From Himantopus leucocephalus (Eukaryota; Chordata; Aves; Charadriiformes; Recurvirostridae), in NCBI GenBank assembly GCA_003993805.1, contig RSEF01000004.1, positions 12,082,459 through 12,146,458 on the forward strand: DNA of 64,000 nucleotides. The letters are read 5' to 3'. Below, piece by piece: positions 20,297 to 33,959 of the stretch. A model generated the notes under the pieces. The model was given only the letters and a program-made list of their open reading frames with translations. It had not been told where the DNA came from and did no database searches. The position numbers were made by a program, and so were the translations under genes. The stretch's first letter is position 1; every line of letters starts with the position of its first letter.

Positions 20297-23200
20297 ACTG
20301 AAATCACTTTATGGAGAGGAAAGCTATGTCTGTGAGAAATTAATTATCTCTGGTTTTAAATACTGGACTGCAGACTGTTTGCTTGAATTCACTGGCTTTG
20401 TACCAATGTAACTGCATTAAATGTCTTATTGCAAAACCATTGTAACAAAATGGAAAACCTGGCATTTCTTCCAAACTTTTGCCTTGCCTTTAGGTCAAGG
20501 GAAGACTGACTTATTTTTAAAATTAATAATTCATTTTCTTTTAAGATTAATAATTGATCATTAACTTTTGGCACAGTCACTCACCTGTATCTTTTTGTAC
20601 TCATATTTGAAAAGCCTTCTGCCTGAAGATAGGTATTGCTAAATTGTACAAGCTTAACTACGGAAGTATATTTTACATGAATCTTCAGTTGTAAATTGTT
20701 GTAGCTCTGTTGAAGTAAAAGTAACTAAGCACTAAGATGCACAATTATACATATATATATATATATATCCAGGCAGCTTGGGTCTATGCAGACATCAAGC
20801 TTTTCTGTCTGCTGGACTGTTTCAGTTCCTCAAGGGCAACTGATGATTTTGGCAATGTATCTGACTTGCCTTGGATGTTGACATAGACTGAGCTGAAATA
20901 TTTGTTGTTAGGAACCAGACGCATTATCTTAATTCAAGTGAATTTCTCTTTGGCTTCCTAGTGATTTCTAGTGTTTGGATGTCAATATTGCTATTGGCAA
21001 GTTACTTTATTTACTGTCTATGTATGTATTACTTCACCTTGCTTAGGTCTTTTTCAATGCCTCTTGATAGAGTTCAACTTTCTCTTAAACATGTGTAATT
21101 CATCTTAAGACATTTCCATTTCTATGACACAACGAACTTTTTATTATAGAGCAGGGTCCTCATTCTTCTGTGTAACCTTCAGCAAATCTGTGGGACAGTT
21201 TCTTCCCTGGTGTAAATGACAATATAGACCCTTTCTTTCTGAAAGTAATTCAGGCTTTCAGGTGAAAACCACATGAGAAACAGGCATAGCTAGTTATCAG
21301 AGTTCATGCAAAGGATGCCACATCTGTGGATCCCTGTGCAGCATGAGGGCAGTTTGCTGATGTCACACCCTTCTCTAATACATTTATGTGCTGCTGTTGG
21401 CTAGACCTTTCTCAAATAATCCTTATGCATATTGTAAATAAAACTTTAAACTCCTAGTTGATATGTCTGTTTCTAAGCAGAAATACTTACTAACAAATGG
21501 AGTTGAACATTATGAATACTTTATGGCATTACTGTGACTTTAAAAAACAGAATCTGGACAGACTGCAGTGAGCAGCACTTCTCATGTTGAATTCAGTGTG
21601 ATCAGGTTTCCCATCTCTTCCCTTATCATTCTGTTTTCTCTTTAATTCATATTGCCTGAGTAATTACAAGTAAATACAGGTTTTCTATGAGAATGTCTTC
21701 TTCACCAGGCACAGAAGACTTTTGTCTTTTTTTTTGTCTATTCAAACCATCTCCAGTGAACTTGATTATGTTGATTTTTAGTGTCCCTTTCTTCCTTTAA
21801 AATGTACCTAGTAATTTCTTTTCTCTAAGCTCTCCTTATTCTTTATGCAACAGGAATCTCTGGATTTTTGTATGTTTATTTATCATGACATTTAGTTATT
21901 GCTATAATATAACACTCTGGAAGCTTGGGTATTATATGTATTTGTACCTAGTGTGATACTGTATCGGATGTCTAGTGAATGTATCCTAGTAGCTGCAAGT
22001 GGTGTAGTTCTTTGTCAAGCCTCTGTCTACTTCAATGAAAGAAATAATGAGCAGAAAGATTCCTTCATTGGCTGGGAATTTATTTCTGTTCAGAGAACTG
22101 CTTTTTACAGTGAAATTAGTGGAATATTGAAGGTCTCTCCAACTTCATGGCATATCAGTTGAATGAGCTAGTGCATCTTTATTAAGTGCACTTTGATATT
22201 TTGCAAGCCATTTCATGCCCTATCTCAGAGAAGTTAGGATGCCTTTTCCTTACAGCAAGTGAGAAAATAGTGTAATTTTACAAGAAGTTATTTTAGGGTC
22301 AGCTTGTAGAAAACTGGCAGTTGCAGTTCCCAACAGATGGCAGATAATGTGACTAATATTGGAAGAACTGCTTTAAGGATTCTGTTCATGCTTCCACTGG
22401 TTTGCAGATGTTCTGAGAAACAACCTACAGTTTCACTCAAAACAACACTATTAATCAAAGTTTCAGAGCTTTGATATTTTAAATATTCTGTCTGGAACAT
22501 CGTCTTTTTTCAGTGCTAAGTAATAACTACCAAAACCAAAGCGTTGTTCCCTTTCTCCTCCCTGCTATAGACATGTCTGTTATCTCTACCATGTCCCAGG
22601 TTTCTACTGCCTCTGTTGAGTTCCCTAGCAACTCTGCCTTAGGCTGCATTGTCCTTTTCTCCTCTTTTGCTTACTGAGGGACTAATTGGTCACTGTTGCA
22701 ATACCTTCCTTTTTCCCTCAGATTCTTTTTGCTGACTTCCTCTTCCACATCTTTTAATGGGTTTCTTTTTGCCACCACAAGTCTAATCCAGTTGATGTGG
22801 GAAAACCTCATTTTCTCTAGCAATATTGCCCTCTCCTCTCTTTTACCCTGTGTCCAATATTACAAGTTAGCATATTATGAGTAATTACTGATTCCTTCCT
22901 TCTCAATTATGTTATCTGCAATTGTGCTGACCCTCAGTTCCTTTATATTTTTCTTCTCGTCTTAGGAAACTCTTCTGTTAATTATGCCCATTCTGGTTGA
23001 TTTTAAGGTCTTATTAATTTTGTTAGAAAGTGTATTTTATTATAAATAATGGCGAAACAAAAATGCAGTATTACAGACTAGGCTGCATGGCCTCCTAGAC
23101 AGCTGATTGCACAAGTTCTCCAAAATCCAGTCCTTCCACCTCTGGTCCTATTTTCCTACCAATGCCTCAGTCTTGTGCATGCCTTTCAGACCTTCCCTCT

Positions 23201-26200
23201 ATGCAGTTATTTTACCATTTCCCCATTAAAACAATTAAAACCTCTTTGTGCATCCTTTCCTTTTATTTCTTAAATTTACTTTTGTTTATCAGTTAGGTTG
23301 ACAAAAACAGGCAAAACATCTCTGTTTTGGACAGAGATGTTACCTTTACATGCAAGTTGTTTTTGGCTCTCCGTTATGAGGCTGAAGGTAGCTGTTCATT
23401 ATCAAGAATGAGTTCTTGTAACTAAAGAAAACAGTCTGCTATTTTTCTGGTCACCTCCAAACCCACAATATTTTCAAAATACATGGGGAGGCTCTGAGTT
23501 TTGGGATGTGCTCAGGTGCTTGTTAGGAATGGCTGGCTGATGCTTTTCATAGGCTTATGTAGAGAAAGAATAGACTAAGCTCATGGGCTGATTGGTGGCA
23601 CGTGGTTTGGGTCTGAACAGGTTTAATACAATAAATAGAAACTTAATAGAAATTGACAGCTAATAACTTCAGTGCGTGCAGTCAGCGTAAGCTGGAAGTT
23701 TAGACTGGGATTTCTTAGAACAGAGTATGGTACTTAAGCAAGGTTGGACACTTCCTATCCTTTGAGAAATAAGTGATAAAACAACTGGTGGAGATAATTT
23801 GGACATAAAATTTGTTGTTTTGCTTTATTCTTAACAATGATTTAGATAGTTAAGCATAAAAGGCTTGTAAAGGCTGTAAAGAATCTCCCTAATTGCCAGC
23901 GGCAGCGTAAGCCAGAAAGTAGAATTGGAATGGGAACATAAAGGTATCAATGGTGGAAGTGGATAAATTATGGAAACTTCATCAACTAGAAGCAGAGTTT
24001 TCACAAATCCAAGCAAGTTGAAATGCCCTTTTCTGACTAAACAGAGTTAATTCTGCTAAAAGCCTGAAGAGAAGGAGCCAAGTCAGTACCCTTAGGACTG
24101 TCCTAGGTGAGAATAGCTTAAACTGTGAATGCTGACAGGCAGCAGATAATTGTGTGTGGGGGTGAATGTCTGAAACAGAACTTCTGAACTGTCAAACAAT
24201 TGCCTGCTACTTGCTAGGTGCAGTTGGTGCAAGCTAGGTGTAGGTTTGGATAACAGCTGGACTAAACAGAAGTGCCACATCCTGAAACCTCATGTAATAG
24301 AGACGTGTGACACAAAACTGCCAGTTAGAAAACTGATCACTTGTGCTTCTGCATATAGACTAATCAGGCCATTCAGAGGCTTGGAGGTTAGGAAAGAAGC
24401 AGGTGATTCTGACTGATGGAAAGATCCTGGAAGTGGGGGAGGATCCTGGAGATCAGAGATTTGTGGAGCTGAATGTTGGGGGATGTCTAGGGACCTTGGC
24501 TGGTAGTGTCAGAGACTGGTAACTGCCAGCAGTGCTACAGCACCAACCAACAGGACTTCCTGCCCGGCTTTCCTGGATCAGCTCTAATCTCTTTGTGCGG
24601 AAGGGACGTTGAGGCCTGGTGACTGTAGTGCTGGGGAGAAGCAAGTGAGTGTGTGGGGAAAATCAAGTCAGGTAAGAGCTCTAATCTTACTGGTTCAAAG
24701 GTATCCAGATCTGCTACTGGATCATACAATTTCCCTGGTGGAATTAGAATTCTGGCAATTTTCCCTTCCTAATATATAAATTTATACATAACTATATAAC
24801 TTTCCCTCCCTAATAATATGTAAAAAAGCAAATGTTTTCAAATGTAGGGGTCCTGAAATATACTGGCCTAGACACCCTGAAACATACTGGCTTGTGAAGC
24901 CAATAATTAATAACAGAAAACACAGGGCAAAGTCTAGATTCAGATAGCTGCGCTTTTTTTTTTTTTTCATTTAGCTCTACAGACACAAATTTGAAAGGGA
25001 TGTGGAATAGCAGAGAACTGGGGAAAACATGTGAAGAATTTAAATGGAGAAGCTAGCAACTGAATATAACTCTTCTGGTAATAGAGGAAACATTGCTTGC
25101 AGTTCACATCTTTGTGTCTGACAGGTCATGTTACCCAGGAGAAGCTTTTTGCTTCAGAGTATCTGTGGGTGGAATCATGTGGTTTAGAAGTTTCTGCTGT
25201 AATCTTGTCCTCACCCCTTCCTGCAGCAGATCTTAGGATATTTATGGAAATGGAATAAATTAATACTCTTCTATCAAAGTGATTCCTTACACTTCGCAGA
25301 ATTCAAGATAGGTTTGTAAAAAGTAAACAAGGCAAAAAAAGCTCAAGGAGAGTCTTAAGATTTATGGTGCAAATATGTTCTCTGTGAGAGCATATGAAAA
25401 ACAGGAGGAGAAAGGAAGACCTTGTGCTGTTCTTACAAGGTACTACTGGAGGGACTGAATAGTTAATGAAATATCAGTAAAGGTTTCTGATGTATGTATT
25501 AATAAATATTGTTAGTCTGTCAGAAAAGACATTTTGGTTTTCTGTGGTGGCTAACAATTTATATGTGAATCTGACCTTTTTCTCACTGCTGCTAGTTTTT
25601 GAGCTTTGTAGCAAGCAAAAAGGAGAAAATGGTTGAACACCACACACGAGACACTGCATTAATACGTGGATATGGTAGGCATTTGAAATAGATTAATGAG
25701 GAATGTACTGTGTACAAATAACATTTCACAAAGGGCTTTATGTTCAGGTTTGACCTTGTCTGTCTTTGTTCCTTTGGAGTATAACACCCAGAAGGGTTTG
25801 AGCAATGAGTAGAAATGCTGCTGCTGTCTTGTTCTTGCTGCCTGAGATTTGTTGCTAATGGCTTGACTCATTAGAACCCACTCCTACAGAGATGGACTCA
25901 AAGTCTGCAAAATAAAATATGCTGCCAACAGCTACCCAGGTGTAAATAGATCAAAATACTAAGTACCAACTTGCAGCTATGGTTTGTTTTACCCACCTGC
26001 CTCTATATTTTCCCAAGGTCTCATAAACCTGATTTTTGAAGTGTACTTAAGTAATTTAAACTTACATGCTTACATCAAATGATCTGTCTTATTCCCCAGT
26101 AATTGACACTGTTGTGATTAGAGCTTTACGTTTACCAATAAATGAACTATGCTCTTCTAGATCTTCATTCTATTTTGTACTAAACAGGGTATTTCATGTG

Positions 26201-27643
26201 TCATTGGCACAACTTTTTAACATCATCCATCCATAAAGTATGTTGTATTGAAAACTATCTTGTGCTGTTTTGTTATTCCTGTGATATATATTGTTTTTCT
26301 TTGTCCACAAGGCTTGGATTAACTAAAAAATGGAATGCAAATTAAAAGAGGATTCTTCTATTCTCAGAATATGAAATAGTCACAAAAAAGTAATGTATAG
26401 TCTACTTTACTGACCTGGGAATTCAGACCCGTGGTGTTCATATCAGTCTTTCATATTCTTGCGGATGATCAGTTTGCCTCTTGAACCAAATGTTTGTCTG
26501 AACACATCGGATATTTTACAGTAGCCCTGTAGCAAGTTTTTCAGGGCTTCTATAATCCTTGGTCTTTGAGGCCATCACATTACATTATTTATTTGAAAAC
26601 CTGTTTACAATAGCAAATAGTATAATTGAATTTAAATAATTGCAGTAGAAGGGGGTACCACAAACAGTAGGAGTCAGTTCAGAATTCCACCTCCCAAAGA
26701 AACCCACCTTAATCTGAGGACTTTATCTGGATACTACAAGATGGGTGTTTTCTTCTATCAGCGTAGTATGATGCTACTCTTACTAATTTTTATTTCTAAG
26801 CAAAAACACAGTGGAAGAAAGTAAATAACATAACTGAAGTACTTCTGCCTGATGGCGTATTTTATATCTCGGCATATTTGGTGTCAGACTAGAGGTACTC
26901 CAGAGTATGCTCTTTTGAAGGGCCCCAGGAACAGTAACATGTACATACATGCATAATTTAGGGTCTTTAAAGGCATATTAAACTTAAATTCCAAGACAAT
27001 AACCTTGAATTCACGTTTAGGAGAATAAATAGTGCAAACAAAATAGCAATACAAGGTGATTACCATAAAAAATAGTTTGCAGTATTTGAAAAACTCCTAA
27101 AGCCAGCACTGCTGAAATGCTAATTCAAGAAGAGGGAAAGCCCATGGAAAAGCCTTTATAGGAGCAATGAATAATGGAACAAAAGGACCTGGAGAAAATA
27201 TGGATCATTAGTGTCCTAGACAAGGAACTTAACTGTCTATTTTTCTTCAGAAGTTGTATGTTTACAGGTGAAACATCCTATCAATACTTATCACGAGGGA
27301 AGCAGAGTGAATAGGGCCAGGGAGGGAAAGATGATGTACTCTGTCAAAACAGTGGAGGAGAGTAAAGACAGTGAAAGAGACTATGGAACTGTGTGGCTGG
27401 AGGTTATTATTATTGTTTAGAAAGAAAAGTTTCTGTGATGGGATAAACTTTGAACTAGCTAAAGAAGAAGTAGTCAGGAGAACAATCCATCCATGTAATC
27501 CAACAGTCATAGAAATAAATCAGAGCGGCAAGTGTGAGTCGGGTGAGGTTGAAAGCTTTAAGTATAAGGCAAGCAAATTCCTGTTCGAAAGCAAAATAAA
27601 AAGAGGGGTGGCAAAAGGAACAGGTTGGGAATTATAAAGAAAA
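20297..27643. other. Non-coding unique DNA
   Basis: AT-rich sequence with no recognised gene. It holds an AT microsatellite at about 20750-20768, a T run at about 24953-24967, and a locally G-rich stretch at 24430-24671 that ends in a strong donor-like cag|gtaagagc. The latter could be a non-coding exon but has no other support. Confidence 0.62.
20750..20768. repeat. AT dinucleotide microsatellite
   Basis: About nine uninterrupted AT units. It is a simple repeat with no associated element. Confidence 0.9.
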
Positions 27644-27928
27644 TCAAACTTGTAAATAATAAGTGAATGAACTGAAGAAGAGTAAAGCTGTATTTTAAGA
27701 GTTTAACGGTTCAGTTGGATCGGGGAGTTAGCGGGTTTGAATGACTCCAGGATCTGCCTTTGTTTGCTAATGTTGGAGAAATACNTCAAACTTGTAAATA
27801 ATAAGTGAATGAACTAAAGAAGAGTAAAGCTGTATTTTAACGGAGTTTAACGGTTCAGTTGGATCTGGGAGTTAGTGGGTTTGGATGACTCCAGGATCTG
27901 CCTTTGTTTGCTAATGTTGGAGAAATAC
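27644..27928. other. Contig-overlap duplication around N 27785
   Basis: Copy 1 (27644-27784, 141 bp) and copy 2 (27786-27928, 143 bp) both run from tcaaacttgtaaataataag to ttggagaaatac. They differ by about four substitutions (ctgaag/ctaaag, tcgggg/tctggg, agcggg/agtggg, ttgaatg/ttggatg) and a 2-bp insertion. The pattern fits two alleles placed in series around a false join. Confidence 0.9.
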
Positions 27929-28034
27929 TTCCATTCTTTTTAAAAGAGATTCTTGATCCATTACATGTAGAGCAAGTGCATTTGTATGAAGAAAAGAATG
28001 GCATCTTTGGGAACCAACAATGGGATTCACTGTT

Positions 28035-28264
28035 ACACTAGAGATGAGAACTGAGAGCAGCAGTCACAAAGTCATAGCACACTTCTGCTGTTGCATGCAG
28101 AGTGTAAGCTATCTGCTGCAGGCAATTGTAAGACCAAGTGACTAATGANCACACTAGAGATGAGAACTGAGAGCAGCAGTCACAAAATCATAGCACATTT
28201 CTACTGTTGCATGCAGCGTATAAGCTATCTGCTGCAGGCAATTGTAAGACCAAGTGACTAATGA
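28035..28264. other. Contig-overlap duplication around N 28149
   Basis: Copy 1 (28035-28148) and copy 2 (28151-28264) are each 114 bp, from acactagagatgagaactg to gtgactaatga. There are about five substitutions, mostly transitions. A single N at 28149 lies between them. Confidence 0.9.
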
Positions 28265-28330
28265 ATTTTTGACTTAACAATTTGTAATGTGTGTATATTT
28301 GTGTGTAAATTCTGGTCTCCATCAGGTGGA

Positions 28331-28729
28331 GCAACTGAACAGTAATACTGGCCAGCAGGAAAGAAACACTCAGATTTTGAAAAATTCTTATGAATGAGAA
28401 AAACTGCCAAAAATCTATATGCTAATAAATAAACAGAGCTAAAATTAGAATGTATGCTTTAGTAAAAATGTCAAAGAAATCATGCACTATGATGATATAT
28501 AACAAGTTTAAGTTTTTACAGTGGTGATGNGCAACTGAACAGTAATACTGGCCAGCAGGAAAGAAACATTCAGATTTTGAAAAATTCTTATGAATGAAAA
28601 AAACTGCCAAAAATCTATATGCTAATAAACAAACAGAGCTAAAATGAGAATGTATGCTTTAGTAAAAATGTCAAAGAAATCACGTACTATGATGATATAT
28701 AACAAGTTTAAGTTTTTACAGTGGTGATG
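28331..28729. other. Contig-overlap duplication around N 28530
   Basis: Copy 1 (28331-28529) and copy 2 (28531-28729) are each 199 bp, from gcaactgaacagtaatactg to acagtggtgatg, the longest pair in the window. I count about six substitutions and no indels, roughly 3%. An open frame on the minus strand across the N is an artefact. Confidence 0.92.
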
Positions 28730-31700
28730 CTTTTTGTGAAAAACTAAAAATGAGAGAAACATTGAATAAGTGTAAATATTTATAAACTATTGTTTCTCTT
28801 TAAATCAATATTGGAATGTACAACCAGTTTATACACATTAAAAATACCTCAAATATCTCAAAGATTTTATAAACATGTATGACATATTCAATTCACTATG
28901 ATTCCTGTTGATCTTTTGAAAACGTACTTGGACAGTTCTACAGATCAGTGACATATTGGCTACTCTGACATTTTTAATGTTTAACCTAAAACAGAATTGT
29001 AGCTTTTCTTAAAAGAACATTGCTGAGTAATTAAATGACACAGTTAATAGGAAAGTCTTCTCATAGTAGCATTCATAAGGCCTTATAAAAATGGAGAATT
29101 TCCTCCATTGTCAGAGAGCCAGGCTTCCACTCCTGTCTCTGTGTGTATGTATATATGTAATCCATCAAAGTAACAAGAATTTTTATAATTGTATCAACAA
29201 GGTCTTGTTTATTTATACACTTGTTAGGAAACTGGAACTTTTGAGCAGGTAAAGGTACACATCGTCTTGAAGATCCAAGACCTTTCTTTTAGGATGATAT
29301 GCCTGGAAGTGTAAGGAACACGTGTTTGACAACTTATAATCCCTCTCAAAGCTTTTTAACCCTTCTGGGTAAACAGCAGAGTTTACAAGGATACCTGGCA
29401 ATATAATTGTCTGTCATTGGTTAAACTGGGGTCTTTGCAGAGCAACATGAAAGGGCTACAGTATAGGCAAACCAATTGTTTCTTATCTTGTGCTGTATCT
29501 GTTTCTCTGAAGCTTCTATTTCTGAAGCCAGAGTAAGATGTTGAGTTTGCAATTACAAAAGAAAATCGTCGTCGTGCATGTGATTGCATTATTTACCACT
29601 CATCCATCCTCTGAAATTTTATTTCTGGCACTCTAGTGGTGGTCATTAGAAGTGCCAAGCTCTTAGAAAGCTTGGTGTATTAGTGGCCATCTCTTGTTGA
29701 TAGAAGAGTGGTCTGCATTAGTGGCATGTTCTGTATCTATACCTCTCAGGGAGGAAAAAAACCTCTCAAATGTGAAGAGAGATGCTCAGGTGCTTTTTAA
29801 TACTGTTTTGGGTGTTTTTTTGTAAATAATGAAATTAGCTCAAATTTTTCTTCTCAGCTATTTATATTTATTGCCAATAGTTTGTTTCCAAATGCTCATT
29901 TTACCTGTTTACAAGTAGTCTTAACATATCAAAGAAATAAACAGTAAAAGTGAAATTTTCTTTAAATGAATACAACATACAATAAAATATAATTTGTGCT
30001 AATATTTTATAAAGGTTTCCAGATCATGAAGTTTTTTATGAATACTTAGGAGCTCTCTGAGTCTTGTGAATAGCCCATTACATGACTCCGTAAATAAGCC
30101 TATAGCTTTAGTTTTCCATTATCTAAGGAAATATCATTAAATTGCTCTTCGTATTTTTAACCAGGTTCATGCTTTCCAGCTCACTAAAGGCAATTTTTGA
30201 AGGCACATTTGCCTCCTACAGTAGATGGGAATGAAATTAGTACAGAGGTAGGCCCTCTTGAAATCTCTGGAAAGGTGGACACTGCTTTAATATAATTCAA
30301 GACCTGAGTTGATTTTTCACTCATCCCAATTCTTCTTGGCACTCTCCTTTCCCTCCTTCTCTCGTTTGTATCACTGGAGTCGTCAATTCAACAGAACATG
30401 GGTGTTCCCTGAGATACCATCAGCAGCTTCTAGAGCGACTGACAGATTAAATATCTCAGAATTTTTCAAACAATAGGGACTTTATATTTCATGCATAAAA
30501 ATGCAGCAAATATGTGAAGAGTAGCTTTAAGAAAGGTACTGCTGTTAGCCATGCTAGGCTCTTTTGTGTACAAAGAGGCTGCCCTTTCTGAACTCTTAGG
30601 CAATTTTATATCTGCTTTTGTGATAAGTATAAAATGTCTTTCCATAAAATCCTGTTAGATTAGTTCAGCCAAAATTGCAAACTTCTTTCATATTTTCTTT
30701 AAGATGATGCACATGTCAAAGGTATGTGCAAGTCACCCAGCCCTTTGTGCTGACATCCCAGGCCATCGAGGGAGGAATAAGCACGTTTGACTCCTTTCTT
30801 AGTGCTCAGTTAATAGAGGCTATTCCTCTTGTGGAAACACAACACGATTTTCCCCATGCATAGACAGCATAGAACTGGAGACAGATATAATATGAGTCAC
30901 CTGCACAGTAAAATAATAAGTAGGTGGTGCATTTTCTGATAGTTTGCTCTGTGAATTAGGCTCAGAATTGTCAGTCTGAGTCACAAGTAGAAGGTGGAAT
31001 AAAGCTGATCTGCCTACAGAGGAACTGGTTGCATGACGAGAGATGCTAATGACCATTCAGGAACTTAAAAACTAGGGAAAGCATTAAACTAGATAAAGAT
31101 GCTCGCCACTGTGTGCTATCATAAATAAGATTTCAGAAATTCTTGCTGTGAAGCCTCTTGAGGTGTCTGCTGCAAGGCATGTATGGAGTGCAATCATGAC
31201 TCAGAAAACAACAACAAAACTAAGTCTCTTTTGTCAGATACAGAGTTCACCCACTTATACCATTATAAGCAAGAAATTAAATTACTGTCTTGCAACTGAC
31301 ATGCAGCCTCTCCTGCAGTTAACTTTAGGAGAAAATTTTCAGGTTCCTGTCTAAAAATAGCATATGTTTAAGTGTCAGTCTATTCTGGAGCCTTTAGGAA
31401 GAGTGAGCTTGGTCACAGAAAAAAATAATTTGATTGCTTGAGTTAATTAAGAAGGGGAAATTTGATTAATTTTTATGACTGCAAATACACCGTTTAGGGG
31501 GTGAGTGGTAGAAGGTTCCCTGAAAAGTTCACAAAGCTTTGGTTAGCCTTTAAATGTTTTGTACAAAATTCAGAAAACCAGGGGGGAAATAAAAGCCAAA
31601 AAAGAACAGCTGGCATTGAGTAACACTTAGAAAAAATAAAATTGGAAAAAAAATCCCCAACCAACAAACCATTTATATAAGTGATGGCAATTATTGCTAG

Positions 31701-31856
31701 TCACTGGAATACGTCATCCAATGATTTGATAAAATCTCCTTAATTTAGAGTCTTTAAGATGTTCATAAGCTCCCTATAAATTCAGTTGGGATAAAACTTA
31801 TAGCTTATGTGCTGCAAAAACATCAGACACATGGTGGGACCAATGTGTATATGTTT

Positions 31857-31949
31857 CACCAAAAAAAAAAAAAATGGGGAAAGCTTTCCACTGCCATACT
31901 GAAAGTAAAAGTGGCTTTCTCTTTTTTTTTTTTTTCCCCTTTTTTGGTG
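31857..31949. repeat. Imperfect inverted repeat with A-rich/T-rich arms
   Basis: The left arm reads CACC, 14 As, T, GGGG, AAAGC, TTT, CCAC. The right arm, read as reverse complement, gives CACC, 6 As, GGGG, 14 As, GAG, AAAGCCAC. The blocks are in the same order with different A-run lengths. The transcript of either strand could fold into a hairpin of about 35-bp arms around a loop near 31892-31910. It may be a small non-autonomous element or slippage-prone low-complexity DNA. Confidence 0.5.
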
Positions 31950-33940
31950 ATAGATAACAGAAACCCACATCTGTCTTCCAACTGGATAAGATTTCAGGAG
32001 AGTTTACTGCAAAATATTCTCCTTTCTCAGAAATAAATGAAAATCTGTTCATGTAACACTATTAAAAATGGAGATGTTGGGACACTCTTTGTTATTTTAT
32101 GAGGACAAGTAAAAGAAGTGCATTATTAACCACAAGATTAATGTTTAAAAGGAGTAAAAGATCCATAAGGTCTCTGTTTCTGATCAGATGGAGAATGTGG
32201 CAGTAAATGCTAGATAACTGTGAAAAGGATGGTGTACCATTTGCAAGTATTTAGCAGCAGAATGAAAGGAATTGGCTGTGCAGTATAAAAAAAAAAGCAT
32301 TTAGTTGATTTAACTGTACTGTGTTTCCCAAAGCTTGCAAATTCAGAGATTTTGCATTGCAAACTCAAGAACGTACTCAGCAAAGCATGTTTGACCTTTA
32401 AGGATAATCGTCATCTGAATCAGGAAAGCCCTTCAGCATATAATATTGCCATTTTTCCTTTTGACAGGACCCAAGCAGCTTGTGAATTTCCCTGACCATC
32501 TTCTTAATCCTTCCCTGAAATCGTAAACCGTCTGTAACATCCCAGTATGGTGCCTTAGAATAGAATATGTAGACAAATATGTAAGCTCACAATCTTGACA
32601 CAGGCTCAGGAAAAGAATTTTGATCCAGGCTGAGTTTCTTCCTTGAGCTGGTTCTTCTTATCATTCATTTGTTTTTCTTGTGATGGATATGTGGCAAATG
32701 AATGAAACGGGAATGCACGTTGCCAAAAAAAACCCCATAATGCCCATCTTGCATTCATGTTAAACAGGTTCACAGTCGTTATAGAACATCAGAAAATTTG
32801 GTCCCAAATATAGGTAAAAAAACCCCTATTGTTTACACAAGGCATTTTTTATTATTGTTATCATGAAAGAAAATTTTCTTATGTTTTTATATGTAGATAA
32901 TTATCTTTCTAGGACTTCAGGCATTGAAGGGCAGAGACATTTTGAACTGAAAATTGTGCCAAATCCAAAAGGCGAAGGCCACTGTATGACTGCCTTAGAA
33001 TATCCACACTGAGTAAAGCAATTGGGAAGAGTGAAGTATTGAAATAATAGCAATGTGGAACAACAGCTTTAGAACTCAATCACAAATTCATCAGTAGCTA
33101 TTTAACTTTCAGTAAGAACCACCGAACGAAGCCTGCACCACAGAACTTTATTCTGCTGCTGACAGGTTCACTGAGCGTGGCATTCTATTTACTATGAGAA
33201 GGTAGGTGGGGGAAGGTGGTATTTTTGATCCGATTATCCCAATTAAGAATTTTTGATTAACTTAGAAATAGCTGGGTGAAATATCACAATAGAAATAACT
33301 GATGGATTTGTAAATGAAGACAGACAGAAATGGGATTTTTCAGGGAAACACTGTTCCAAGTGAGTAGAAGGAAAGCCTGAAAATCTTACCTGCACTATGT
33401 GAAAAATTATGTACAAAGAGAACAAGTGCCAAGTTAGTTTTTCTTAAATAAATTCTTAAGGAGATTTTATCTCTGATCTTCAGTCAAAATCACATGAATT
33501 AAAGATCATTGGAGTTTGGAGGTGTCAAGTAAAACTACATTAGCCAAAAACTTCAGTGTTGAATATTACCAATATTCCAAGGAACTACATGCATTTGAAG
33601 TGCTGCAATTTTTACATATCTATTCCTGTACATAAAGTTTTTAATCTAAATGGATTAGAATAGATTGTGATTGTTCTGTGTGGCTTCTTAGGGAAGTAAG
33701 AAGAAAGCATCCTTCCTATACTTGAATCTAATGCCGAAAGAGCATGTATGTTTCTTCCAGTAAGTGAAATAATCCATCTTTTAAGAGCTGCATTGTTACA
33801 TGAATGAACACGTATGCACATAGGTCAGGTCTCCACTGTAATGTTTTGCTAATAAGAGAGTAACACCTTAGCCAAGCTAGTTATTCTGGCAAAATCAGCA
33901 CAGAGATAAGCACTAGATTAGAAGTGTCTTATAGGTAGTT

Positions 33941-33959
33941 TATATATATATATATATAT
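33941..33959. repeat. TA dinucleotide microsatellite
   Basis: About nine TA units without interruption. Confidence 0.9.
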
